The translations under genes were made by a program, and so were the position numbers. A stretch of DNA of 64,000 nt. Origin: DTSX01 sp964633465. GTDB lineage: Bacteria > Pseudomonadota > Gammaproteobacteria > Steroidobacterales > UBA11654. The DNA is taken from the NCBI GenBank assembly GCA_964633465.1, contig CAZWGB010000001.1, positions 1 to 64,000 on the forward strand. The letters run 5' to 3'. This document shows, in pieces, positions 54,636 to 63,433 of this stretch (its first letter is position 1; each line of letters opens with the position of its first letter). The notes under the pieces were generated by a model. That model was not told the DNA's origin and did no database searches. It saw only the letters and a program-made list of their open reading frames with translations.

Positions 54636-55226
54636 ATGCCATTAGTGAAACCACTTTCTCCAGAAAGCAACCCAGACGTCAGCAAATTGGCCGAATTTTT
54701 TAACGAGACTTTAGGATTTTGTCCAAATTCTGTGTTAACCATGCAAATAAGACCTGAAATTGCACGATCTTTTATAAATTTAAATATGGCCGTAATGACC
54801 AACCATGGGAGAATTACTTCCGCTCTTAAAAGAATCATTGCCTGGGTGAGTAGCAACGCAGCAGGTTGCAAATACTGTCAGGCTCATGCCATCCGAGCTG
54901 CAGAGCGATACGGCGCTGAACAAGAACAACTGGATAATATTTGGGAATATAGAACCCATAAATCATTCAATGAGGCTGAAAGAGCTGCACTGGATTTTAC
55001 ATTGGCTGCATCACAGATTCCCAATGCAGTTGATAATGAGCTCCAACAGCGACTGAATAGGTATTGGGATGATGGAGAAATCGTCGAAATTTTAGCTGTC
55101 GTATCTTTATTTGGTTATTTAAACCGATGGAATGACAGTATGGCAACCAGCATTGAAAATGGAGCAATTGAGTCGGCTGAAAAATATTTAGCGAAAAGTG
55201 GATGGAACAAAGGCAAACATGCATAA
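54636..55226 (+). CDS. Carboxymuconolactone decarboxylase/AhpD-like protein
   Basis: A 196-residue all-helical protein of the CMD superfamily. The redox motif C78-K-Y-C81 with H84 (CKYCQAH) is intact, as in alkylhydroperoxidase AhpD-type members, preceded by SSNAAG. A second helical half with FGYLNRWND is the peroxidase-related type. Possible roles are peroxide defence or a small-substrate decarboxylation. It is divergent from the MFS gene with a 126-base gap and is followed by an MDR reductase gene after 58 bases. Confidence 0.83.
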   Translation: MPLVKPLSPESNPDVSKLAEFFNETLGFCPNSVLTMQIRPEIARSFINLNMAVMTNHGRITSALKRIIAWVSSNAAGCKYCQAHAIRAAERYGAEQEQLDNIWEYRTHKSFNEAERAALDFTLAASQIPNAVDNELQQRLNRYWDDGEIVEILAVVSLFGYLNRWNDSMATSIENGAIESAEKYLAKSGWNKGKHA

Positions 55227-55284
55227 AATCCTATGGTATTAACTCCACCAAATTCTATATAATCTTATATCTTTAGGAGAAGCA

Positions 55285-56292
55285 ATGATGTCAATCGCCA
55301 ATAAAAAATGGATCTTAAAAACCAGACCTGTAGATTTAGTTAAAGAATCTGATTTTGAGTTTATAGAAGAAGTTTTGCCCGATTTAGAGGACGGACAAAT
55401 TCTTATCGCTAACAACTACCTCTCTGTCGATCCAACACAAAGGATGTGGTTGACGGATGCTCCTGGATACTTGCCCCCTATACAAATAGGTGAAGTAGTT
55501 CGATCTGGAGGTATTGGTACGGTATTGGAGTCAAAGAATTCAAAATATACTGAGGGCGATTTGGTAACTGGTCTCGTTGGTTGGCAAACTCACACCATCA
55601 GCACAGGGAAGGCAGAAAATGCATTCCGAGTAATCCCCAATGTGCTCCCAATTCCAACAATGCTCAACGTTCTCGGGACCACAGGAATAACTGCTTATTA
55701 TGGTCTTTTAGATATTGGCCAACCAAAAGCTGGAGAGACTGTTTTAGTTTCAGGTGCGGCAGGCGCAACAGGTTCAGTGGTGGCTCAAATAGCTAAAATT
55801 AAGGGATGCAATGTTATTGGCATTGCCGGAGGCGAAGAAAAATGTGCCTGGTTAAAAGATTGTGGTTTAGATCATGTAATTGATTATAAAAATTCAGATG
55901 TTCATAAAGAGCTGCCTAAAGTTGCGAATTCAGGTATCGATGTCTATTTCGACAATGTGGGTGGACCACTGCTTGAAACCGTTCTTTGGCATATCAATTT
56001 AAACGCAAGGGTTGTTATATGTGGAGCCATTTCAGGATATTTGGCTGGGGAATTGCCACCAGGACCCAGGAATATAATTAATCTTTTAATACAAAGAGCT
56101 CGTATGGAAGGGTTTCTGGTGCTTGATTACCTGAGTAGGGCGGATGAGGCTATTGAACATTTAGCTGCCTGGCTTATTGAGGGAAAAATAAAGCACAGGG
56201 AAGATATTCAAGAGGGTATCGAGAACTGCCCAGAGACTTTGAATAGATTATTCACGGGCAAAAATCTTGGCAAGCAAATGTTAAAAATATAA
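55285..56292 (+). CDS. NADP-dependent zinc-free MDR reductase (CurA/prostaglandin-reductase type)
   Basis: A 335-residue medium-chain dehydrogenase/reductase. The N-domain motif LSVDPTQRMWL and GEVVRSGGIG, and the NADP-binding VSGAAGATGSVVAQIAK near residue 153, match leukotriene/prostaglandin reductases and CurA; zinc-binding residues are absent. These enzymes reduce alpha,beta-unsaturated ketones and aldehydes. An AGGAGA ribosome site lies 7 bases before the ATG-ATG pair at 55285/55288. The DUF2834 gene follows after 33 bases. Confidence 0.86.
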   Translation: MMSIANKKWILKTRPVDLVKESDFEFIEEVLPDLEDGQILIANNYLSVDPTQRMWLTDAPGYLPPIQIGEVVRSGGIGTVLESKNSKYTEGDLVTGLVGWQTHTISTGKAENAFRVIPNVLPIPTMLNVLGTTGITAYYGLLDIGQPKAGETVLVSGAAGATGSVVAQIAKIKGCNVIGIAGGEEKCAWLKDCGLDHVIDYKNSDVHKELPKVANSGIDVYFDNVGGPLLETVLWHINLNARVVICGAISGYLAGELPPGPRNIINLLIQRARMEGFLVLDYLSRADEAIEHLAAWLIEGKIKHREDIQEGIENCPETLNRLFTGKNLGKQMLKI

Positions 56293-56325
56293 TTTGAATG
56301 TCGATTGTAACCTGAGGAGAAAATT

Positions 56326-56637
56326 GTGAATCAGATCTGTAGGCTTTATTTACTGTTGGCCGTTATCGGTGCCATTCTACCCATGACGCAGTTCATCCCT
56401 TGGATTCAGGCTGAAGGATGGTCCCTGTCACCGTTCATTCAAGCTTTATTTACCACGCTTCCAGCAGCTGGGTTTACCCTAGATTTAGTCCTTACCTCCA
56501 TTACTTTCTGGGTCTTTGTCTACAGCGAACAAAGAGCGTTAAATGCTAAATTATTTGGTTTGGTCGCAGTTAATTTATTGATCGGACTTTCTTGCGCCCT
56601 TCCTCTGTACCTCTATTTAAGGATAAGAGAAAATTGA
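56326..56637 (+). CDS. DUF2834 small membrane protein
   Basis: A 103-residue protein with three hydrophobic helices (about 4-22, 43-64 and 74-96). It matches the DUF2834 pattern with the LPMTQFIPWIQAEGW, ALFTTLPAAGFTLDLVLTS (cut as ALFTTLPAAGF) and FWVFVYSE elements. The start is GTG at 56326, supported by GAGGAG 8 bases upstream. No function is known. It is followed 4 bases later by the LOG-family gene, so the genes are in one operon. Confidence 0.8.
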   Translation: MNQICRLYLLLAVIGAILPMTQFIPWIQAEGWSLSPFIQALFTTLPAAGFTLDLVLTSITFWVFVYSEQRALNAKLFGLVAVNLLIGLSCALPLYLYLRIREN

Positions 56638-56641
56638 AAGC

Positions 56642-57424
56642 ATGACTGAAACAACAGAAAAAAAGGAATTAAACAAACCGGTGAAAGCCTACAAGAATCT
56701 TGATTTTCTCAACAGCAGAGATGCACGTACCTTACGAATCTTAGCTGAGTATTTGCACCCAAGGACGCAGTTTCTATCCCAAGGATTGCAGAACACCATA
56801 GTTGTATTTGGTTCTGCCAGAGCCCCTGCTCCAGAGGACGTAGCGCAAATCAAAGTTGCCAATCCAAAAGACCCAAGACTCAAGCTTACAAAATATTACG
56901 AACAAACTGTTGAATTAACCAATCGATTGACGCAATGGTCCCTAGGTCTGGATGCAGAGGAGCAGCCTTTTGTTGTTTGTACAGGTGCCGGACCTGGTGT
57001 AATGATGGCAGCTAACCGTGGTGCTCATGAGGCAGGAGGGAAAAATGCAGGCTTGGCTATTTCTCTGCCAAAGGAATCTGTTGTAAATCCTTATGTGACA
57101 CCTGAACTTTATTTTGAATTTCATTATTTCTTTACCCGAAAATTCTGGTTTTCCTATTTTGCCAAGGCCTTGGTTATCATGCCGGGCGGTTTTGGAACTC
57201 TTGATGAACTATTTGAATTATTGACCCTGATTCAGACCAAGAAAATCGAGAGACCACTTCCAATAGTTTTATTCGGCAAAGAATTTTGGAACAAATTGAT
57301 AAATTTTGAAACATTGGTTGAATTTGGCACCATCAGCCCAGAAGATCTTAATCTTTTCCATCTCAGTGACCAAGTTGAGGATGCGTTTCAATTTATTACC
57401 TCCAACTTGAAGGTTGAAAGATGA
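56642..57424 (+). CDS. LOG-family nucleoside-monophosphate phosphoribohydrolase-like protein
   Basis: A 260-residue Rossmann-like protein of the LOG/TIGR00730 family. The signature PGGFGTLDE is present, with the earlier GAGPGVMMAANRGAHEAGG region. Known LOG enzymes release free base from cytokinin-type or purine/pyrimidine monophosphates (PpnN type); this longer form resembles proteins annotated simply as TIGR00730. Its stop overlaps the PepSY gene by 4 bases. In bacteria the physiological role is usually nucleotide salvage or unknown; a hormone role would be speculative. Confidence 0.85.
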   Translation: MTETTEKKELNKPVKAYKNLDFLNSRDARTLRILAEYLHPRTQFLSQGLQNTIVVFGSARAPAPEDVAQIKVANPKDPRLKLTKYYEQTVELTNRLTQWSLGLDAEEQPFVVCTGAGPGVMMAANRGAHEAGGKNAGLAISLPKESVVNPYVTPELYFEFHYFFTRKFWFSYFAKALVIMPGGFGTLDELFELLTLIQTKKIERPLPIVLFGKEFWNKLINFETLVEFGTISPEDLNLFHLSDQVEDAFQFITSNLKVER

Positions 57425-58152
57425 AATTCTTGAGCACTACATTTTTTAGAAAAGCCCACCGATGGCTCGGCCTGCTTGTGTCCATACAATTACTGATGTG
57501 GACTGCTTCTGGTTTATTTTTTTCAATTCCCGATATCACAGATGTCAGAGGTGAACAATATTTAAACCAGGGCTATTCAATTGATATCAACCAAGAGGCG
57601 AGAGAAAACATTGCACCAATTAGTGCAATTGTTGACATTGCAAAAGTCAATCTAGAGGCCAATGAGACTGTGCTGTTAAAATATCGAGCTGGGAGGTTGA
57701 TTTATCAAGTGGAAAAAAATCCTCCAGGAGAAAATCTCATTTTTGATGCTCTCACTGGCCAACCCATGACTTATATTACCTCCAGCGAAGCGCTGTCCAT
57801 CGTTTCTGAGCATACCGAACTAAGTCCAACTGAGGCAGTATTAATCAATCAACCCAAAACTGGATCAGAATTCAGAGGTAGGAATCTGCCGTTGTACAAA
57901 GTCACGGTGACCAAGCCCAAAAAAGGTATTGTTTATGTCGATCCAGTGACCGGGGAAATAGCTGCAATACGAACAAAACTTTGGCGTGCTTGGGATTTTT
58001 TATGGTCTCTCCATATCATGGATTACCAGGAACGGGATGATTTTTCTCATTGGTTGCTGAGGTTATTCTCAGCACTAGGGGTATTGACTGTGCTCTCTGG
58101 AATTATCTTATGGTTCTATTCTGGAAAATTTCAGGATCGCGCACTCTCTTGA
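57421..58152 (+). CDS. PepSY domain membrane protein
   Basis: A 243-residue protein with an N-terminal hydrophobic helix (about 13-35) after HRWLG and a C-terminal one (about 218-238, SALGVLTVLSGIILWFY). Two PepSY-like modules lie between, ending in VYVDPVTGEIAAIRT then the WRAWDFLWSLHIMDY helix-loop. This is the minimal form of PepSY-TM proteins, which in other bacteria accompany siderophore or flavin-dependent reductases. The frame overlaps the LOG stop by 4 bases, and a lipocalin-like gene follows after 2 bases. Confidence 0.78.
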   Translation: MKFLSTTFFRKAHRWLGLLVSIQLLMWTASGLFFSIPDITDVRGEQYLNQGYSIDINQEARENIAPISAIVDIAKVNLEANETVLLKYRAGRLIYQVEKNPPGENLIFDALTGQPMTYITSSEALSIVSEHTELSPTEAVLINQPKTGSEFRGRNLPLYKVTVTKPKKGIVYVDPVTGEIAAIRTKLWRAWDFLWSLHIMDYQERDDFSHWLLRLFSALGVLTVLSGIILWFYSGKFQDRALS

Positions 58153-58154
58153 CC

Positions 58155-58607
58155 ATGCAAAAAAATTTCAGTGATGTAATGCCAGTACTTGCAAGACACA
58201 ACGGCGAGTGGACGGGTGATTACATTTATTTTTCCTCACAAGGTGAAATCCTTGATCGTCACAAATCTCACTTAATATGCAGAATCACCGATGAGGAAAA
58301 ATACCCATACTATCAACAAAATACTTACACATGGAACGATGGTAGGACTGAGCAATTTGAGCTCTATGCAACTTACAAACTAGCTCGAATATGGTTTGAT
58401 ACAGATCGTATACAAGGGTCTTGTTGGGAAATAGATTCTAAAACACTAATGCTCAATTGGACCCGTCAAGACATACCTAAAGGTTATTTCTATGAGATGA
58501 TCCAGATCAATGAAGCAAACGATGCTCGTTCTCGAGTTTGGCATTGGTTTGAAAACGATGTTTTGATTAAACGAGTTTGCATCAGTGAGACTAAGATAAT
58601 AACTTAG
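58155..58607 (+). CDS. Small lipocalin-like protein, possibly DUF3598-type
   Basis: A 150-residue protein rich in alternating strands. It begins MQKNFSDVMPVLARHNGEWTG, and has conserved-looking aromatics in NTYTWNDG, YKLARIWFDTD and the C-terminal WHWFENDVLI. This suggests a lipocalin or DUF3598-like barrel; the assignment is weak. The frame is open from 58050 inside the PepSY gene, but the ATG at 58155 lies 2 bases after the PepSY stop and gives a coherent protein. It is followed 8 bases later by the indoleamine-dioxygenase-like gene. Confidence 0.6.
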   Translation: MQKNFSDVMPVLARHNGEWTGDYIYFSSQGEILDRHKSHLICRITDEEKYPYYQQNTYTWNDGRTEQFELYATYKLARIWFDTDRIQGSCWEIDSKTLMLNWTRQDIPKGYFYEMIQINEANDARSRVWHWFENDVLIKRVCISETKIIT

Positions 58608-58615
58608 AAGAGACA

Positions 58616-59758
58616 ATGAGAGGGTTTTTACCAGAAATAAATCCGTTAAGGGAGTATTCAATTGCTTCTCCTTCTCTGGGTAGATTGCAAGCAATAGCCG
58701 GCAATTTACCAAAATTGCTACTCACTGGTAGAGTTCCAAGTACGCTTGAATCCCTGCAACACGATGATTTTTCCATCGACGAATTGGTTGCAAAGAATTT
58801 AGACCAGGATTTAAGACTGGCTATGGCTCAACTCAGTTTTATTGCTCATGCCTACATCTGGGGTGGCATCAAGCCGCAAGGACACTTGCCTGAAGTGGTT
58901 GCAAAACCCTGGGTGCAGGTTGCCAAATTTTTCGATAGGCCTCCTGTCCTCAGTTATGCAAGCTATTGTCTCGATAACTGGTTTTTAATAGAGCCAGAAG
59001 AATCAATTTCTTTGGAAAATATCGGGTTGATCACCAATTTTTTAGGAGGCGTTGATGAAGATTGGTTTGTAACCGTTCATGTATGCATAGAATATGCTGC
59101 TGCTGATGCTATTGAAGCAGCAGAAATTATTGCAAAATGTACATCTGAATCAAGCGAGGAGGAGATTGCATCTCTTTTTCATCGTATTGAACGTTCTTTG
59201 ATTGACGTCAACCAAATTTTTTCCAGGATGCCAGAAAGATGTGATCCCTATATCTACTATCACCGAGTGAGACCGTTTATCTTTGGGTCCAAAGATAATC
59301 CTGACCTCAAAGGTGGACTGATTTATGAAAATCAGTTTAACAACGAGCCCCAATTTTTCCGAGGAGAAACAGGAGCACAAAGCAGTATTATTCCTAGTTT
59401 GGATGGGGCCTTAGGCATCCAACATAGCACTGATAGTCTTAGGCATTACCTTAATGAGATGCGTGAATATATGCCTTTTGAGCACAGAAAATTCATAGAA
59501 AAAGTAGAAACTACATCTACAATCAAAGAACTTGTTGAAGAATCAAGGAATCTTCAGGATTCTTACAATGCCTGTCTTGAGCAAATAAGAGCTTTCCGTG
59601 CCCTCCATCTAAAATACGCCGGTGCCTATATTCATAAACAATCGCAACAAAAAAATCCATTTGGCAGCGGAGGCTCAACGATCAGGGGAACCGGTGGAAC
59701 CCCTTTTATGTCTTATCTTAAAAAACACAGAGACGAGACTGAAAAACACAAAAAATAA
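58616..59758 (+). CDS. Indoleamine 2,3-dioxygenase-like heme protein
   Basis: A 380-residue protein matching the indoleamine dioxygenase superfamily. The proximal heme ligand is probably H331 in FRALHLKYAGAYI, and the conserved loop GTGGT is at 358-362; the N-terminal FLPEINPLREY is also typical. The fold opens the indole ring of tryptophan in known enzymes; bacterial members include PrnB-type relatives, so the reaction here is uncertain. No kynurenine genes are adjacent. It closes the LOG-PepSY-lipocalin run, with 102 bases before the his regulator. Confidence 0.83.
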   Translation: MRGFLPEINPLREYSIASPSLGRLQAIAGNLPKLLLTGRVPSTLESLQHDDFSIDELVAKNLDQDLRLAMAQLSFIAHAYIWGGIKPQGHLPEVVAKPWVQVAKFFDRPPVLSYASYCLDNWFLIEPEESISLENIGLITNFLGGVDEDWFVTVHVCIEYAAADAIEAAEIIAKCTSESSEEEIASLFHRIERSLIDVNQIFSRMPERCDPYIYYHRVRPFIFGSKDNPDLKGGLIYENQFNNEPQFFRGETGAQSSIIPSLDGALGIQHSTDSLRHYLNEMREYMPFEHRKFIEKVETTSTIKELVEESRNLQDSYNACLEQIRAFRALHLKYAGAYIHKQSQQKNPFGSGGSTIRGTGGTPFMSYLKKHRDETEKHKK

Positions 59759-59796
59759 AATCCTCTTAAATACCTGAAAAAAACGCTCTCTCACTA

Positions 59797-59825
59797 TTGT
59801 ATTTAAGTAACTCCTTAAATATAAT
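59797..59825 (+). promoter_or_regulatory. Promoter of the YerC-like gene and his operon
   Basis: A perfect TATAAT -10 (59820-59825) lies 17 bases after a TTGTAT -35 (59797-59802). Transcription should begin near 59832, so the tandem repeats at 59834-59857 lie in the 5' leader. Confidence 0.65.
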
Positions 59826-59833
59826 GCTTTATC

Positions 59834-59857
59834 ACATTAATACATTAATACATTGAT
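59834..59857 (+). repeat. Three tandem 8-base repeats before the YerC-like gene
   Basis: ACATTAAT, ACATTAAT and ACATTGAT fill the 24 bases ending 3 bases before the start codon at 59861. No Shine-Dalgarno sequence is visible in this space. The repeat lies just after the predicted transcription start, where a repressor could block elongation or initiation. Confidence 0.7.
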
Positions 59858-59860
59858 ACC

Positions 59861-60175
59861 ATGAAATTAGATAGAAAATATACTGAAAAACAGGAAAGAG
59901 AAGTTGAAGATAAATTGTTTGAGGCCATTAAAACTTTAGATGGCTTTGAAGAGTATCGATCATTTTTTCTGGATATTCTTACTCCTGCAGAGTTCCAAGC
60001 CATAAAAGACAGATGGGCAGTAGCTGCACTTTTGTACGAAGGTTATACATACAGAGAGATCAACAAAATTAGTGGTGTAAGCATTACCACGGTTGCACGT
60101 GTGGCAAGGTTTATATCCAATGGCTCAGGTGGATATCAACTAGCTCTTGAGAGAGTTAAGAAGAATAATGAATAA
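59861..60175 (+). CDS. yerC: TrpR/YerC-like helix-turn-helix regulator
   Basis: A 104-residue DNA-binding protein of the TrpR superfamily (YerC/YecD branch). The HTH covers about residues 55-85, LLYEGYTYREINKISGVSITTVAR, and the preceding helix contains TPAEFQAIKDRWAVAAL. No tryptophan-binding role is shown for this branch. It overlaps hisG by 8 bases (ATGAATAA) and leads the his genes, so it may control them or itself. The lack of a ribosome site and three tandem repeats before its start suggest autoregulation; this is inference. Confidence 0.82.
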   Translation: MKLDRKYTEKQEREVEDKLFEAIKTLDGFEEYRSFFLDILTPAEFQAIKDRWAVAALLYEGYTYREINKISGVSITTVARVARFISNGSGGYQLALERVKKNNE

Positions 60176-61064
60176 AAAACGCATTAAAATTGCTATTCAA
60201 AAATCAGGCAGATTAGCCGATCATTCTTCTGATCTACTGAAAAAGTGTGGTTTGGTTGTTAGTCGAAATAAAGGACAGCTGATTGGCTATGCTGAAAATA
60301 TGCCTTTTGATCTTTTGTTTGTAAGAGACGATGATATTCCAAGTCTGGTAAAAGATAATCTAGCTGATTTAGGCATAGTGGGTCTAAATGTTGTTTTGGA
60401 AAAACAATTTGAGTATACAAATTCCACACAAAAAGAGTTATTTTCCATTGAAGAATATTTAGATTTTGGTCAATGCAGACTGTCTTTCGCTTACCCAGAA
60501 GTTGGTGATATTCAATCACTGGACCAACTAGTAAATAAAAAAGTTGCTACTAGTTATCCATTTATTGTCGGTGATTATCTTGAAAGAGAGAATTTCGATG
60601 TAGAAGTAATAAAGTTTTCAGGTGCTCTTGAGCTGGCACCAAGTTTGGGCAGTGCGGATGCAATTTGCGATTTAGTGTCCTCAGGGAGGACATTGAGAGT
60701 CCATAATCTTAATGAAGGTGAGTCGATCTTAGAAAGCACGGCTGTAGTGATCAAATCTAAGAACATCTCGGACCCCTTTAAGCAAGAATGGATTAGGAAA
60801 TTATTAGAACGTATTAGTGGCGTGTTGCAAGTTAGGGAGAGTAAATACGTCATGATGCACGCTCCAAGGAATTCCATTGATAAGATCACTGAACTCATTC
60901 CTGGTACAGAATCGCCAACAATTATCCCACTCGAAGGGACAGATGAAACAGTTGCCTTGCACGTAGTGTGTAAGGAGGATGTTTTTTGGGAAACACTCGA
61001 AAATCTTAAGCAAGAAGGAGCATCGTCAATTTTAGTCGTCCCTGTCGAAAAAATGTTGGTGTAA
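60168..61064 (+). CDS. hisG: ATP phosphoribosyltransferase, long form
   Basis: A 298-residue enzyme that joins PRPP and ATP in the first step of histidine synthesis. The phosphate-binding and catalytic regions are seen in IAIQKSGRL, DLGIVGLNVV and the late SADAICDLVSSGRTL. The C-terminal 75 residues (about 225-298) form the ACT-like regulatory domain of long HisG, including VVPVEKML at the end; this enables histidine feedback inhibition without HisZ. The frame begins at 60147, but the ATG at 60168 matches the family start and overlaps the regulator stop. Confidence 0.94.
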   Translation: MNKKRIKIAIQKSGRLADHSSDLLKKCGLVVSRNKGQLIGYAENMPFDLLFVRDDDIPSLVKDNLADLGIVGLNVVLEKQFEYTNSTQKELFSIEEYLDFGQCRLSFAYPEVGDIQSLDQLVNKKVATSYPFIVGDYLERENFDVEVIKFSGALELAPSLGSADAICDLVSSGRTLRVHNLNEGESILESTAVVIKSKNISDPFKQEWIRKLLERISGVLQVRESKYVMMHAPRNSIDKITELIPGTESPTIIPLEGTDETVALHVVCKEDVFWETLENLKQEGASSILVVPVEKMLV

Positions 61065-61067
61065 ATT

Positions 61068-62372
61068 ATGGATCTCTTAGAAATTACTGATTGGAAATCG
61101 GCAACAGCAAAAAACCGTTTATCAGTTTTATCACGACCTGGTATTTCTCGATCTGAGGATTTGGATTATCAAATCAAGGAAATCATCAATAATGTTCGTT
61201 TTGCAGGTGATGAAGCACTCAAGGAAATGACTTTAAAATACGATGATGTTTCATTATCAGATTTTAAAATGACTCTGGATGAAATCGATCAAGCAATCAA
61301 GCAAACACCTCAGTCAATCAAAAAAGCAATCAAAATAGCAATTGCTAATGTTACAAAATTCCACAAGCATAAAATGGAAACTTCTGTAGAATCCATTGAA
61401 GTTGTTCCAGGTGTCTTGTGTGGAGAAATAACAAAACCAATCCATTCTGTTGGTTTATATGTTCCATCTGGGAATAATCCACTTGCCTCCACTGCAATTA
61501 TGCTAGGTGTCCCATCCTTATTGGCCAAATGTCCCCAGAGAATCTTATGTTCCCCACCAAACCAAGAAGGTTTGGTTGATAGAAACATTGTTACTGCTGC
61601 TTCTGCATGTGGGATATCAGATATTTACAAAATAGGCGGAGCACAAGCAATTGCAGCAATGGCATATGGAACAAAAACCATACCTAAAGTAGACAAAATA
61701 TTTGGTCCTGGAAGTACATGGGTAACCATTGCAAAATCATTAATCGCTTCGAATCATAATTCCGTTTCTATTGACATGCCTGCTGGTCCAACTGAAGTTA
61801 TGGTAATTTCTGACGGCTCAATTGATCCATCCTTTGTCGCATTTGATTTACTGTCACAGGCAGAACATGGGCCTGACTCACAGGTTATATTGATTTGTAC
61901 AAATCGGGATTTTGCAGAAAAGGTAAAATTTCAAGTTCATGAAATTCTAGGTGATTTATGCACCAAAGAGACTGCCCTGCAATCGCTAAAAAACAGCAGA
62001 GTTATTCTGGTTGATCATCTTGATAATGCATTCGAGATTGCAAACTCGTACGCGCCAGAACATTTAATCGTTGCATTGCCTGATGCAAGACAATACCTCG
62101 ATAGTATTACTAATGCTGGTTCGATATTTCTTGGCTACTGGAGTCCAGAGTCTGCTGGGGATTATTGCAGTGGTACAAACCATGTTTTACCTACATATGG
62201 TTATGCAAAATCAATCAGTGGTATATCAGTGAGTAGTTTTACAAAGTCTATTTCTGTGCAAGAACTAACTCGAAGTGGATTGGCGAGACTATCAAGTACG
62301 ATTATAGAATTGGCAAGAGCTGAAGGGTTGGAAGCACATGCAAGAGCTGTGGAAGTCCGATTAGAAAATTAA
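61068..62372 (+). CDS. hisD: Histidinol dehydrogenase
   Basis: A 434-residue zinc-dependent enzyme that oxidises histidinol to histidine in two NAD steps. Family stretches include YVPSGNNPLASTAIMLGVP, GGAQAIAAMAYGT, FGPGSTWVTIAK, and the zinc-ligand region AEHGPDSQ; the C-terminal GTNHVLPTYGYAKSISG is present. Length is normal (about 430). It begins 3 bases after the hisG stop. Confidence 0.95.
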   Translation: MDLLEITDWKSATAKNRLSVLSRPGISRSEDLDYQIKEIINNVRFAGDEALKEMTLKYDDVSLSDFKMTLDEIDQAIKQTPQSIKKAIKIAIANVTKFHKHKMETSVESIEVVPGVLCGEITKPIHSVGLYVPSGNNPLASTAIMLGVPSLLAKCPQRILCSPPNQEGLVDRNIVTAASACGISDIYKIGGAQAIAAMAYGTKTIPKVDKIFGPGSTWVTIAKSLIASNHNSVSIDMPAGPTEVMVISDGSIDPSFVAFDLLSQAEHGPDSQVILICTNRDFAEKVKFQVHEILGDLCTKETALQSLKNSRVILVDHLDNAFEIANSYAPEHLIVALPDARQYLDSITNAGSIFLGYWSPESAGDYCSGTNHVLPTYGYAKSISGISVSSFTKSISVQELTRSGLARLSSTIIELARAEGLEAHARAVEVRLEN

Positions 62373-62373
62373 A

Positions 62374-63432
62374 GTGACTCTAGATATTAACAATCTTGTC
62401 AGGCCCGAAGTAATGGCACTTAAGCCATATAAACCTGCTCAATATTTACCGAATATGATTCGGCTAAACGCCAATGAAAGTCCCTATACTTTATTTGATG
62501 AAAATGAAGATATGGCTTTGAATCTGTATCCTCAAGCCGTTCCTGTAAAAATAAGGAATGCTGTTGCTGATTACTTAAATCTCAGTGTTGAGAAATGTGT
62601 TATTACACGGGGAAGCACTGAAGCAATCGATTTGCTTACAAGAGTTTTTTGTCGACCCAAAATAGATGAGGTAATTATTTTCCCTCCAACTTTTGAAATG
62701 TATCAGATGTATGCTTCAATCCAGGGGGCAAAAATTAAATCAGTGCCTTTGCTTGCAAATAAAAACTATGCTTTGGATGTTTCTGAATTAAAGAGACAAA
62801 TTACCCCCGAAAGTAAATTGACCTTTCTGCCATCGCCATCTAATCCAACAGGCCATAGCTTTAATAAAAGAACAATTTTTGAAGTGTGCAAGTCTTTGAA
62901 GGGTTTTGGTTTGTTGATATTGGACGCTGCCTACATTGAATTTACGGACAAGGATTATACAAGTGAATTATTGAATGAGTTTGATAATGTTGTTGTCTTA
63001 AGAACACTCTCCAAGGCTTTCGGACTAGCTGGCTCTAGATGTGGCGCTATGTTGTCTTCTAAAGCAATCTGCGATCTTGTTATGAGGGTAATCCCACCTT
63101 ATTCTTTTTCGGTGCCCGCAGAACAATCAGTTTTAAAGGCTTTGTCGGATAAAGGCATCACAAATTCAAAAAACAATATTAAGAAAATAATTGAAGAAAG
63201 AAAGTATTTGCTTGCTGAGTTTTCAAAGATAGATTGTATAAAAAAAGTGTTCCCTTCAGATGCTAATTTTATCCTGCTCAGGGTTGAAGATGCCGATCGA
63301 TTCTATCAAAGGGCAATGGACGTTAAGTTACTCGTAAGGAATGTCAGTTATCAACCAACATTAGAAAACTGCATTAGGGTTACTGTTGGTAGTAGAGAAC
63401 AAAATAATCTTCTTATTAAGGCCATCGCTTAA
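62374..63432 (+). CDS. hisC: Histidinol-phosphate aminotransferase
   Basis: A 352-residue PLP-dependent aminotransferase that makes histidinol phosphate from imidazoleacetol phosphate. The PLP lysine is in RTLSKAFGLAGSRCG; other family marks are RLNANESPY at the start and PSPSNPTGH. The start is GTG at 62374, one base after hisD ends. Length fits the family (about 350). Confidence 0.94.
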   Translation: MTLDINNLVRPEVMALKPYKPAQYLPNMIRLNANESPYTLFDENEDMALNLYPQAVPVKIRNAVADYLNLSVEKCVITRGSTEAIDLLTRVFCRPKIDEVIIFPPTFEMYQMYASIQGAKIKSVPLLANKNYALDVSELKRQITPESKLTFLPSPSNPTGHSFNKRTIFEVCKSLKGFGLLILDAAYIEFTDKDYTSELLNEFDNVVVLRTLSKAFGLAGSRCGAMLSSKAICDLVMRVIPPYSFSVPAEQSVLKALSDKGITNSKNNIKKIIEERKYLLAEFSKIDCIKKVFPSDANFILLRVEDADRFYQRAMDVKLLVRNVSYQPTLENCIRVTVGSREQNNLLIKAIA

Positions 63433-63433
63433 A

